Shown: positions 7,352-13,564 of the stretch, piece by piece
Numbering within the stretch: the first letter of the stretch is position 1
How the letters are laid out: each line of letters begins with the position of its first letter
Assembly: GCF_001854865.1 (NCBI RefSeq)
Contig: NZ_MDDW01000001.1
Coordinates: forward strand, 1,032,522-1,046,085
DNA from: Rhizobium sp. LCM 4573
GTDB taxonomy: Bacteria; Pseudomonadota; Alphaproteobacteria; Rhizobiales; Rhizobiaceae
Direction: 5' to 3'
Length of the DNA: 13,564 nucleotides
Translations under genes and position numbers: made by a program
Notes under the pieces: generated by a model
Seen by the model: only the letters and a program-made list of their open reading frames with translations
What the model was told of the DNA's origin: nothing
Databases searched by the model: none

Positions 7352-7407
7352 CTGAAAAAATTCACCTACGAAATCGCAAGAATTGAAAATCTGTCCCGGA
7401 GGCGAGC

Positions 7408-7869
7408 ATGTTCGACCACATCGACCGAAAGATCATCGAGATACTCCAGCAGAACGCCGAGAAATCGGTGGTCGAGATCGCAGACGAAGTCGGCCTTTCC
7501 CATACGCCCTGCTGGCGCCGCATCAAGCGCATGGAAGACATGGGCCTGATCCGCAGCCGCGTGGCGCTGATCGACCGCCGCATGGCAAACGTCCCCATGA
7601 CCATCTTCATCTCCGTGAAGGTACCACGGCACACGACGACCTGGCTCGATACCTTCCGCAAGGAGATCCGCGACATTCCGGAAATCCTGGAGGCTTACCG
7701 CCTGACCGGCGAGACCGACTACCTGCTGCGCACGGTCGTTCCCAACATCGACGTCTACGATCAGGTCTATAAGAACCTCATCAGCCGCGTGGAGTTTTCC
7801 GACCTCAGTTCCTCCATCGCCATGGAGGAAATGAAGTTTACAACGGCCTTGCCGACGAAATACATGTAA
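7408..7869 (+). CDS. Lrp/AsnC family transcriptional regulator
   Basis: This 153-residue protein has the standard two-part layout. The N-terminal helix-turn-helix spans about residues 4-50 (DRKIIEILQQNAEKS, then VVEIADEVGLSHTPCWRRIKR with the recognition helix near 31-42). The C-terminal RAM effector domain spans about 64-142, including the ligand-loop segment LTGETDYLL (99-107) of the G-x-x-D-Y type. The family senses amino acids or related small molecules and assembles into octamers on DNA. A strong GGAGG site lies 5 nt before the ATG. The gene is divergent from the racemase/ABC operon and is followed after 43 nt by the opine-dehydrogenase-like gene, so it probably controls both sides in response to an amino-acid-like effector. 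The effector itself cannot be read from the sequence. Confidence 0.94.
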   Translation: MFDHIDRKIIEILQQNAEKSVVEIADEVGLSHTPCWRRIKRMEDMGLIRSRVALIDRRMANVPMTIFISVKVPRHTTTWLDTFRKEIRDIPEILEAYRLTGETDYLLRTVVPNIDVYDQVYKNLISRVEFSDLSSSIAMEEMKFTTALPTKYM

Positions 7870-7912
7870 GGCCTCCCACCCAGCCGCCCCTCGAGCAGAC
7901 GAAGGAACCCCC

Positions 7913-8986
7913 ATGCGCGTCAGCATTCTCGGAGCCGGAGCAATCGCCTTCGGTGTCGCCGCCTATCTCGCCAGGAACGGCCACGATCCGATGCTCTGGT
8001 CCCCATCGGGCAAGCGCACCCGCGCCTTAGCCGAGGGAGAAGCCCTGGTCGCAAAGGGCGCCGTGGAATTCTCCGGTAAGGTCCGCGTCGCGAAGGATTG
8101 CGCCGAAGCCGTCAATGACAGCGAAGTCGTCATCATTGCCATGCCCGCCAACGGCCACCGCGCGGCGTTCGATGCCGCAATCCCGCATCTGCGGCCAGGC
8201 CAGCCGGTCATCATCTCCTCGCATAGCTCCTTCGGCGCGCTTTACCTTTCGAAAGGTCTCGCCGCCCGCGGCGTGCGCCTGCCGATTTCCGTCTGGGGCA
8301 CGACCGTGCTGACCGGGCGTCAGCAGGGCGAAACGGCCGTGAACGTCAACACGGTGCGCCAGAAGATCGATGTCGCCACCCTGCCGAAATCCGAGATCGA
8401 TGCCGGCCATGCGCTCTGCACGGAGCTTTTCGGCGACCGTTTCGTCAAGCGCGACGGGCTACTCGCGATCGCGCTCAGCAATTTGAATCCGCAAAACCAT
8501 CTCGGCATCGCCCTCCTCAATCTCACCCGCATGGAAAAGGGCGAGACCTGGGGCCAGGGCGACAACATCACGCCGACCGTCGGCCGGGTGATCGAGGCGC
8601 TCGACGAGGAGCGGCTGGCGATAGCAAAGAGCTTCGGCCTTTCAGTCCGCACTGTCCGGGAGCATTTCTCGCTCTCCTTCCACGTGCCGATCGGCACCGT
8701 CTCGGAAATGAACCAGCAGATGCACGCGGCAGGCCGCGGCGGCTTCGGCCCTTCCACGATCGACAGCCGCTATATTTTCGAGGATGTCCCCTTCGGCCTC
8801 GTGCCTACCTCGCTGCTCGGCCGGCTGAGTGGCCATCCTGCTCTCCTGCATGAAGCAGGAACGGCCCTTCTTTCCGCTGCAACCGGCAGGGACCTCGCCG
8901 CCGAGAACGATCTTCTGCCGCATCTCGGTCTCGAAAAGCTTACCATCGGAGAACTCGAAACATTGTGCGCCAACGGCTATTGGTAG
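7913..8986 (+). CDS. NAD(P)-dependent opine/octopine-dehydrogenase family oxidoreductase
   Basis: This 357-residue enzyme has an N-terminal Rossmann domain (MRVSILGAGAIAFG, glycine motif 7-14) and an all-alpha C-terminal domain of the octopine/nopaline dehydrogenase family. Residues matching the catalytic set are visible: H196 in NPQNHLG, R286 and D291 in DSRYIFEDVPFG. The spacings (90 and 5 residues) equal those I recall for Arthrobacter CENDH (H202, R292, D297). The family makes or splits secondary-amine dicarboxylates (opines) from an amino acid or amine and a keto acid, using NAD(P)H. The start has AAGGA in front. The gene is co-oriented with Lrp after 43 nt, probably one operon. With the racemase and ABC importer nearby, opine-like or N-alkyl amino acid metabolism is likely; the direction (synthesis or degradation) is not decidable. 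Confidence 0.87.
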   Translation: MRVSILGAGAIAFGVAAYLARNGHDPMLWSPSGKRTRALAEGEALVAKGAVEFSGKVRVAKDCAEAVNDSEVVIIAMPANGHRAAFDAAIPHLRPGQPVIISSHSSFGALYLSKGLAARGVRLPISVWGTTVLTGRQQGETAVNVNTVRQKIDVATLPKSEIDAGHALCTELFGDRFVKRDGLLAIALSNLNPQNHLGIALLNLTRMEKGETWGQGDNITPTVGRVIEALDEERLAIAKSFGLSVRTVREHFSLSFHVPIGTVSEMNQQMHAAGRGGFGPSTIDSRYIFEDVPFGLVPTSLLGRLSGHPALLHEAGTALLSAATGRDLAAENDLLPHLGLEKLTIGELETLCANGYW

Positions 8987-9079
8987 CTCCGGAGAGACGC
9001 GCATCAGCTCTCCAGGATGCGTGCCTTGGGGCGAACGACGGCAGGCGTCAAAGTATTGCGCCTCAACGGCTACGATCGA

Positions 9080-9110
9080 GGGCGTCCCGCCGGTGAGCAT
9101 AGGGACGCCC
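9080..9110. terminator. Hairpin between convergent genes, probable bidirectional transcription end
   Basis: GGGCGTCCC (9080-9088) and GGGACGCCC (9102-9110) are perfect 9-bp complements with a 13-nt loop. They lie between the stops of the opine-dehydrogenase-like gene (plus) and the TctA-like gene (minus). A further 7-bp pair, ACGGCAG (9038-9044) with CTGCCGT (9114-9120), could enclose it. Neither side has a T-tract, so intrinsic termination would be weak. Position and symmetry are the support. Confidence 0.5.
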
Positions 9111-9144
9111 CGACTGCCGTTTGGAAAGCTCGGAATAGCTCCGG

Positions 9145-10527
9145 CTACCCGATGAGCTTGAGCAGGGCCGGAACGCTGAGCACCGCTGCATAATAGCCCA
9201 TGAACTGGACGCCGGTATTCATGCCCAGCACGCGATAGAGCAGACCGCCCACCAGTCCCACGGTGAGGATGACCAGCAATGCCAGGAGACCGCCCTCCCA
9301 CAGACCGATCACCAGCACCAGTCCGACGAATGTGGCGATGATCGCCTCATGGCTGATGCGCTTGGCGACGAAGGCCGCGGCGCTGCGTGCATGGTTCATC
9401 GCGAACGGATAGGCGATCAGCGTGGCGATCACGACCGAAACCAGCCCCCAGATCAGGAATTCCGGCACCGAAAGCATCGTGTGCAGGTTGTTGACCACGC
9501 CCGTCTCGCTATTGACGGTGAAACGCGGCGGCGCGTTGAACAAAGGCGCGGCGGGACCGGCGGCAACCGGGCTCAGCGGCAGGCCGAAAGCGATCAACGG
9601 GATCAGCGCCTCGGCGATATAGGTCGATTCCGTCACGCCGTTTCGAACGGCGAGAACGGAGGTCAGCCGATGATAGGCGTGCTTGATGCGCGCACCCACC
9701 ACCTCGCCCGCGATCACCGTCATTGCCACGGGGCTGAAAACGAAGGTCGCGCTGGTGACGGCGGCGGCCGCAGCCGTGGCCTGCGTCTGGCTGCGGTCGA
9801 GCACGCGGAACGGGTTGGGGAAATATCCGCCCCATCCCTTCACGTCCGGAGCGAGCGTGGTTTCGCGCAGTTCGCTGCGATTCATGCGCTTGCGCTCCAG
9901 CGGCGACGAAGCCGAGATGAGTTCGGCCACCAGGGGACCAACGGCGATGCCCAGGAAATAGCTGACGCCCAGCTTCACGTCATGCCCCGCGGTAAACCCC
10001 TGCAGTGCCACGATGAGCAAGGTGAAGGGGATGAGCGCGATGATAGAAGCCCAGCGCCCCGCCGAGAAATAGGCGATCAGCACGGAAGCCGCGATGAAAA
10101 GCCAGGGGGCCGAGGCGGTGATGTAGCTGCCGAAAGGCGCGAGGATCACCGCGAAGAGCACCGCCAGAGGTACCGCGATGAAGGCCGAGATGACCGATCC
10201 GGCCAGCATCTTGCGCAATGCGATATGCGGCGCACCGAGATTGCGCAAAGCCGCTGCCTGCTGCAACAGCGGTAGCGCCATCGTGTCGCCCGGAATGCCC
10301 AGCAACGCCGTCGGCACCGCATGCGTCATGTGCTTGGAAACCGCCGCGCACATCCAGAAGGTGAAGACGCCGGCCGGCGGGGCGCCGAGCAACACCACCA
10401 GCAGCGTTACCGGCGCGATCGTCGTTGTTTCATCGGTACCCGAAACCAGCCCGATGGCCGAGAACAGCACGGAACCCAGCAGACCAAGTGCCAGCGCAAT
10501 GAGAATTTCGTAAAGCAAGCCGTCCAT
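9145..10527 (-). CDS. TctA-family tripartite tricarboxylate transporter permease-like protein
   Basis: This 460-residue, very hydrophobic inner-membrane protein has roughly ten helices. Family-like features are the opening up to the segment TDETTTIAPVTLLVVLLGAP (31-50) and VPTALLGIPGD (71-81), which corresponds to the conserved proline/glycine loop of TctA. A second, related loop in the other half reads IAFGLPLSPVAAGP. It is somewhat shorter than the usual TctA of about 500 residues. The ATG at 10527 is chosen because it has GGAGGGGAA before it and overlaps the end of the upstream gene as TGATATG. A 13-residue longer reading lies inside that gene. No TctC periplasmic protein is visible nearby. 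Context with HMG-CoA reductase suggests a carboxylate such as mevalonate as cargo (inference). Confidence 0.82.
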   Translation of the reverse strand: MDGLLYEILIALALGLLGSVLFSAIGLVSGTDETTTIAPVTLLVVLLGAPPAGVFTFWMCAAVSKHMTHAVPTALLGIPGDTMALPLLQQAAALRNLGAPHIALRKMLAGSVISAFIAVPLAVLFAVILAPFGSYITASAPWLFIAASVLIAYFSAGRWASIIALIPFTLLIVALQGFTAGHDVKLGVSYFLGIAVGPLVAELISASSPLERKRMNRSELRETTLAPDVKGWGGYFPNPFRVLDRSQTQATAAAAAVTSATFVFSPVAMTVIAGEVVGARIKHAYHRLTSVLAVRNGVTESTYIAEALIPLIAFGLPLSPVAAGPAAPLFNAPPRFTVNSETGVVNNLHTMLSVPEFLIWGLVSVVIATLIAYPFAMNHARSAAAFVAKRISHEAIIATFVGLVLVIGLWEGGLLALLVILTVGLVGGLLYRVLGMNTGVQFMGYYAAVLSVPALLKLIG

Positions 10528-10528
10528 A

Positions 10529-10987
10529 TCAGTTCCCCTCCCCGCTGCGGACACGATTGCGCTCATAGTCGCGGAAAAGGTCGTAAAGCCCGACCTCCTT
10601 CATCTCTCCAGCAACGGAGGCGGGCAGGTCTTCCACATTGCCGATCGGGCCACCTTCCTGCACGAGCTGGTCGAGCACTTCGGTCTGCCACATGGCGCCG
10701 GTCGGGATCTCCTCGACGACGACGCGCTTGGGCCTGAAGGCGCGGGCGCAGATCGCCCCGCCGATAATGCAGCCGATAATGCCCGCAAGCATTGCGAGCG
10801 CCTTGCCGATGGCTGGCGTTGCGGCGAGCGGTGCGATGGTTTCAAGCGCAACGCCATAAACGGCGAGGCTTACCGCCGCGCCGATGAGAATGGCCTTGCC
10901 GAGCTGCGGACGCGATACGACATCGCCCCAGATTTCGGCAAGTTGCCCTTCCGTGCCCGCCGCGCGGGCCGGAGTTCGATCCGTCAT
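10529..10987 (-). CDS. Small two-helix membrane protein, unknown function, coupled to TctA
   Basis: I do not recognise this 152-residue protein. It has a polar N-terminus (1-30), two hydrophobic helices (about 31-54 and 61-84), then RPKR, and a hydrophilic, acidic C-terminal half of about 65 residues. By the positive-inside rule the RPKR side and therefore the C-terminal domain should be cytoplasmic. GGGAGGAC lies just before the ATG. The TGA is separated from the TctA-like ATG by a single base, so the two are translationally coupled and probably made in fixed ratio. It sits where a TctB subunit would be in a tripartite carboxylate transporter, but TctB normally has four helices, so it may be a substitute small subunit. 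The stop of HMG-CoA reductase is 57 nt upstream. Confidence 0.8.
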   Translation of the reverse strand: MTDRTPARAAGTEGQLAEIWGDVVSRPQLGKAILIGAAVSLAVYGVALETIAPLAATPAIGKALAMLAGIIGCIIGGAICARAFRPKRVVVEEIPTGAMWQTEVLDQLVQEGGPIGNVEDLPASVAGEMKEVGLYDLFRDYERNRVRSGEGN

Positions 10988-11044
10988 GTTGTCCTCCCAT
11001 GATTGGGCGACCGGCGAAGCTCCCCCTCCCCCGATCGCGGATTT

Positions 11045-12352
11045 TCAGATGCCTTTGCGGATTTCGGCCAGAATTTCCTCCGCCCGCGCGGCGCGCACGT
11101 CATGATCGGCGGCGAGCCTGCGGGAGACGATATCGATCTCCTCGCCGGTCGCGCCGGCACCGATGGCGATATTGCGGGCATGCAGCGCCATATGGCCGCG
11201 CTGTATCCCCTCGGTCGCCAGCGCCCGGAGCGCCGCCATGTTCTGCGCAAGCCCGACCGCCACGGTGACTTCGGCCAGTTCCACGGCAGAACCGACATTC
11301 AGAACCTGCAGCGCGGCCTGTGCCGCCGGATGGGTCTTCGTCGCCCCGCCTACCAGGCCGAGCGCCATGGGCATTTCGATCGTGCCGACCAGATTGCCCT
11401 TCGCGTTGATCTCCCACGTCGTGAGCGACGTATAATGCCCGGTGCGCGCCGCATAGGCATGAGCGCCCGCTTCTATCGCGCGCCAGTCATTGCCGGTAGC
11501 CACCACCACGGGATCGATGCCGTTCATGATGCCCTTGTTGTGGGTCGCCGCGCGATAAGGATCGACAGCAGCGAATTCATAGGCATCGATGATCCCTTCG
11601 ATCATGCGCCGGCCCGAAAAATCCTTGGTCGCCAGCGCTTCCTCTGTCACCTCGATACGGGCGCGCGCCAGGCGCAGGTCGGCAAGGTTCGACAGGATGC
11701 GCAACCGCACCTCGCCGCCGGTGATGCGCTCGACGATCGGAGCGATCGCTTCCGCCATGGTGTTTACGGTATTGGCGCCCATCGCATCGCGAACGTCGAC
11801 CAGCAGATGCAGGACGACCATCGGGCCGCGCGCCGTCGAGGAAAAAACGTGAACCTCTATGTCGCGGCATCCTCCGCCGAACTTGACCAGAACCGGGTCC
11901 TTGGCATTCGCCGCCTCGATGATTTCATCGCGCGAGGCAAGGATGGCGAGGCGCGCGCCGAACGGATCGGTGATGCCGAGAAGCTGGACCTGCGCCCGCA
12001 TGACGGGAGCGGTGGACGACGTCTGGAAGCCGCCGCAGCCGCGCACGATCCGCGCCATGTAGGATGCCGCCGCGACGACCGAGGGCTCTTCCACCGCCAT
12101 CGGCACCAGATATTCGCGTCCGTTGATCAAGAAGTTCGTCGCGACGCCCATCGGCAGCTGGAACGTGCCGATCACGTTCTCGATCATGCCGTTGGCGCGA
12201 TCGACCGGCAGCGCATCGGGCGCGGCAAGTGTCGCACGCGCCTGATCGTCTAACCCGGCTGCGGCGGCCACCTGATCCAGCCGCTCTGCGGGCGCCAGAT
12301 TGCGAAAGTTTTCGAGCCGCGAGGTCGCGGTCCGTTTTGGCGTCCTATTCAA
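11045..12352 (-). CDS. mvaA: Degradative class II HMG-CoA reductase (NAD-dependent)
   Basis: This enzyme interconverts mevalonate and HMG-CoA. In Pseudomonas mevalonii the homologue runs oxidatively, as the first step of mevalonate breakdown before HMG-CoA lyase. With the TTG start it has 435 residues, against 428 in P. mevalonii. Catalytic residues are all present: E89 in VEEPS, K273 in HNKGIMNG, D289 in ATGNDW and H387 in RGHMALH. Each is exactly six positions later than the E83, K267, D283 and H381 I recall for P. mevalonii. D152 falls at the place of D146, linked there to NAD rather than NADP preference. ENVIGTF and [10 protein letters not shown] are also intact. The TTG at 12352 has GGGAGG 5 nt upstream. 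An in-frame ATG at 12433 would add 27 unlike residues and overlap the operator region, so I reject it. It is the first gene of an operon with the membrane protein and TctA-like permease. Confidence 0.95.
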   Translation of the reverse strand: MNRTPKRTATSRLENFRNLAPAERLDQVAAAAGLDDQARATLAAPDALPVDRANGMIENVIGTFQLPMGVATNFLINGREYLVPMAVEEPSVVAAASYMARIVRGCGGFQTSSTAPVMRAQVQLLGITDPFGARLAILASRDEIIEAANAKDPVLVKFGGGCRDIEVHVFSSTARGPMVVLHLLVDVRDAMGANTVNTMAEAIAPIVERITGGEVRLRILSNLADLRLARARIEVTEEALATKDFSGRRMIEGIIDAYEFAAVDPYRAATHNKGIMNGIDPVVVATGNDWRAIEAGAHAYAARTGHYTSLTTWEINAKGNLVGTIEMPMALGLVGGATKTHPAAQAALQVLNVGSAVELAEVTVAVGLAQNMAALRALATEGIQRGHMALHARNIAIGAGATGEEIDIVSRRLAADHDVRAARAEEILAEIRKGI

Positions 12353-12357
12353 AAAAT

Positions 12358-12363
12358 CCTCCC
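12358..12363 (-). promoter_or_regulatory. Ribosome binding site for the TTG start of HMG-CoA reductase
   Basis: The complement reads GGGAGG followed by ATTTT and TTG. The spacing of 5 nt is near ideal. The protein reading from this TTG aligns with the family N-terminus ([16 protein letters not shown]), which is the reason for choosing this start. Confidence 0.7.
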
Positions 12364-12390
12364 GGCAGTCTGCAATCACGAAGCCGAAGC

Positions 12391-12418
12391 TTGCGTTCGA
12401 CGTAAACTGTCCTAAAAT
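12391..12418 (+). promoter_or_regulatory. Possible promoter of the MocR-type regulator gene
   Basis: TTGCGT (12391-12396) and TAAAAT (12413-12418) are 16 nt apart and match 3 of 6 and 5 of 6 promoter positions. The first ACTGTCC half-site fills the end of the spacer and abuts the -10 box, so a protein bound there would block RNA polymerase. This would fit autorepression, which is common in MocR regulators. Tentative. Confidence 0.3.
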
Positions 12419-12488
12419 TCCCGCATCAATCAAGGGACAGTTGATGGGTAAATCAACAACACTGTCCCAGCATGATTTTGGGACAAGT
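12405..12488. promoter_or_regulatory. Array of four ACTGTCC-type half-sites in alternating orientation
   Basis: Half-sites are AACTGTCC (12405-12412, forward), GGGACAGTT (12434-12442, reverse), ACTGTCCC (12461-12468, forward) and GGGACAAGT (12480-12488, reverse, with one extra A). The inner gaps of the two convergent pairs are 21 and 11 nt, a difference of one helical turn. The middle two form a perfect 8-bp inverted repeat. They fill the control region between HMG-CoA reductase and the divergent MocR gene, so they are the obvious candidate operators for that regulator. The repeats are seen; the binding is inferred. Confidence 0.65.
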
Positions 12489-12489
12489 C

Positions 12490-13564
12490 ATGAGCCGGGT
12501 GGATAACATCGTCGCGCAGATCAGCGGGCAGATTTCGTCCGGGCTCTACCGCGCCGGACAGAAACTGCCATCGGTGCGGGGTGGAGCGGAACAGTTCAGC
12601 GTCTCGAAAAACACCATGGCCGAAGCTTATGATCGCCTCGTCGCACGCGGGCTGGCCGTGGCGCGGCAGGGTTCAGGCTATTACATCACCGGCAACCGTC
12701 CTCCTCCCGCGCCCCGCATCCGGCCGGACGTCACCGAGGCGACGAGCATCGTTTCGCTGCTTCGCGAGCAGCTCGACCAACATTACGAGACCCGCCCCGG
12801 CGATGGCCGCCCTCCGGCAAGCTGGACCGAGGACGGACATATGCGCCGCATCCTGCGCTCCGGGCGAACCGCGACGGGGGAGATCGAGTTCGGCTATGGC
12901 AGTTCCTGGGGTCTCGGCGCATTGCGGGACTGGCTGCGCATGTCGCTTGCCGAAAGATCGATCCCCACCGAACCGGATGGCATCATGCTGACCAGCGGGG
13001 TCAACCATGGGCTTGATCTGATCATCCGTCACCTTATCGAGCCGGGCGATACGGTCTTTGTCGATAGTCCCGGATATTATCCGCTCTTCGCCAAACTCAG
13101 ACTGGTCAAGGCGACGGTCATTCCGGTGCGCCGCCTCGAGGATGGGCCGGACCTCGCCGACCTCCAGGAAAAGCTTGCGCAGCATCATCCGAAGGTCTTT
13201 TTCACGCAAAGCCAGGCGCATAATCCGACCGGCGGCATGCTTTCGCCCGCCACCGCCTTCAGTCTTCTGCAGTTGGCGGAGATCCATGATTTCCGCATCG
13301 TCGAGGACGATATCTTCGCCGATCTGCTGGCTCCCACCCTGCCGCGCCTAGCGGCCTTCGGCCAGCAGCGGCGCGTGCTTTATGTCGGGTCCTTTTCCAA
13401 GACGCTCTCGGCAAGCCTGCGCTGTGGCTATGTCGCGGGAGATCCTGATCTGATCCGCGGCTTGGTCGACCTGAAGATGATCACCACGGTCGCCACCTCA
13501 GCCCATGTGGAGCGGTTGGTGACGGACATGATCGAAAGCGGCCAGTATCTCAAGCATCTGCGCC
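12490..13564 (+). CDS. MocR-type regulator (GntR winged helix fused to PLP aminotransferase-like domain), 3' end cut off
   Basis: 358 codons are present and the gene runs off the window, so perhaps 85-100 residues are missing. Residues 1-67 are a GntR winged helix (AGQKLPSVR, VSKNTMAEAYDRLVARGLAVARQGSGYYI), followed by a variable linker to about 110. A class I aminotransferase-like domain follows: NPTGG with N245, VEDDIF with D274, SFSKTLS with the presumed PLP lysine K304, and R311 in LRCGY. The fold would bind pyridoxal phosphate, often with an amino compound as effector. The ATG at 12490 has a weak GGGAC site. An in-frame ATG at 12472 (six residues more) is possible but has no ribosome site. 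The gene is divergent from HMG-CoA reductase with four half-sites between them. It probably controls that operon and itself. Confidence 0.92.
   Translation, partial: MSRVDNIVAQISGQISSGLYRAGQKLPSVRGGAEQFSVSKNTMAEAYDRLVARGLAVARQGSGYYITGNRPPPAPRIRPDVTEATSIVSLLREQLDQHYETRPGDGRPPASWTEDGHMRRILRSGRTATGEIEFGYGSSWGLGALRDWLRMSLAERSIPTEPDGIMLTSGVNHGLDLIIRHLIEPGDTVFVDSPGYYPLFAKLRLVKATVIPVRRLEDGPDLADLQEKLAQHHPKVFFTQSQAHNPTGGMLSPATAFSLLQLAEIHDFRIVEDDIFADLLAPTLPRLAAFGQQRRVLYVGSFSKTLSASLRCGYVAGDPDLIRGLVDLKMITTVATSAHVERLVTDMIESGQYLKHLR

Larger units (their letters stand above)
7060..7407. promoter_or_regulatory. Divergent control region between racemase operon and Lrp gene
   Basis: These 348 bp hold no convincing gene. 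The part near 7140-7235 is clearly AT-richer than its surroundings, as expected for promoters. It contains a possible minus-strand promoter, a 10-bp palindrome and a pair of 13-bp direct repeats (listed separately). Lrp/AsnC regulators usually control their divergent neighbour and themselves from such a region; that is inference here. Confidence 0.6.

Noticed and set aside
9349..10275. Plus-strand open frame of 308 codons opposite the TctA-like gene
   Set aside because: It is an extremely polar shadow of a membrane protein gene, with no domain.
11003..12253. Plus-strand open frame of 416 codons opposite HMG-CoA reductase
   Set aside because: The minus-strand frame encodes a complete class II HMG-CoA reductase. 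The antisense product looks like a composition artefact.
12353..12433. N-terminal extension of HMG-CoA reductase up to an ATG at 12433
   Set aside because: It overlaps the half-site array and adds residues absent from the family. The TTG at 12352 has a near-ideal ribosome site.
12300..12506. Small plus-strand open frame of 68 codons across the divergent promoter
   Set aside because: It is antisense to the HMG-CoA reductase start, runs through the operator repeats and overlaps the MocR start in another frame. No sign of coding.
1..13564. Defence system, CRISPR, prophage, insertion sequence or tRNA/rRNA signatures
   Set aside because: I found no regularly spaced repeats, transposase, integrase or nuclease motifs and no tRNA-like cloverleaf. 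All long frames are accounted for by metabolism, transport or regulation.

Overview
The window looks like a chromosome or large-replicon segment of a high-GC alphaproteobacterium, most likely a member of the Rhizobiales (Rhizobium/Agrobacterium/Ensifer/Mesorhizobium type). The reasons are GC-rich codon use throughout, many tandem small-molecule uptake and catabolic operons, divergent Lrp and MocR regulators, and a gene mix typical of rhizobial accessory catabolism. It contains 13 genes, two of them cut by the window edges. I saw no RNA genes, insertion sequences, phage genes or CRISPR arrays.

Region A (1-7059, all on the minus strand) reads as one long transcription unit of eight genes. In order of transcription they are: an aspartate/glutamate racemase of the YgeA (EcL-DER) type; a periplasmic polyamine-type binding protein; two polyamine-type ABC permeases; the ABC ATPase; an FAD/NAD(P) monooxygenase-like flavoprotein; a kappa-GST/2-hydroxychromene-2-carboxylate-isomerase-like protein; and the first 22 codons of a gene that may encode a CMD (carboxymuconolactone decarboxylase) domain protein. 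Most gaps are 3-83 nt. A strong hairpin lies between the binding-protein gene and the first permease gene.

Region B (7060-8986) is a 348-bp divergent control region followed by two plus-strand genes: an Lrp/AsnC regulator and an opine/octopine-dehydrogenase-family enzyme with its catalytic His, Arg and Asp in place. The obvious reading of A plus B is an Lrp-controlled locus for import and processing of an amino-acid-derived compound (opine-like, N-substituted amino acid or polyamine-like). The racemase and opine dehydrogenase would act on the amino acid part, and the flavoprotein, isomerase-like protein and CMD protein would act oxidatively. The substrate cannot be read from the sequence.

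Region C (9145-13564) is a second, separate system that meets region B tail to tail at a hairpin (9080-9110). On the minus strand it has a degradative class II HMG-CoA reductase that starts at TTG, a small two-helix membrane protein, and a TctA-family permease whose start is translationally coupled to it. Divergently, on the plus strand, lies a MocR-type regulator (GntR winged helix fused to a PLP aminotransferase-like domain), cut by the window end. The 137-bp promoter region between HMG-CoA reductase and MocR carries four half-sites of the type ACTGTCC in alternating orientation. Some of these can also form two mutually exclusive hairpins ahead of the MocR start. The inferred role is MocR-controlled uptake and oxidation of mevalonate (or a related compound) to HMG-CoA. 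No HMG-CoA lyase and no standard TctB or TctC partner is visible in the window.
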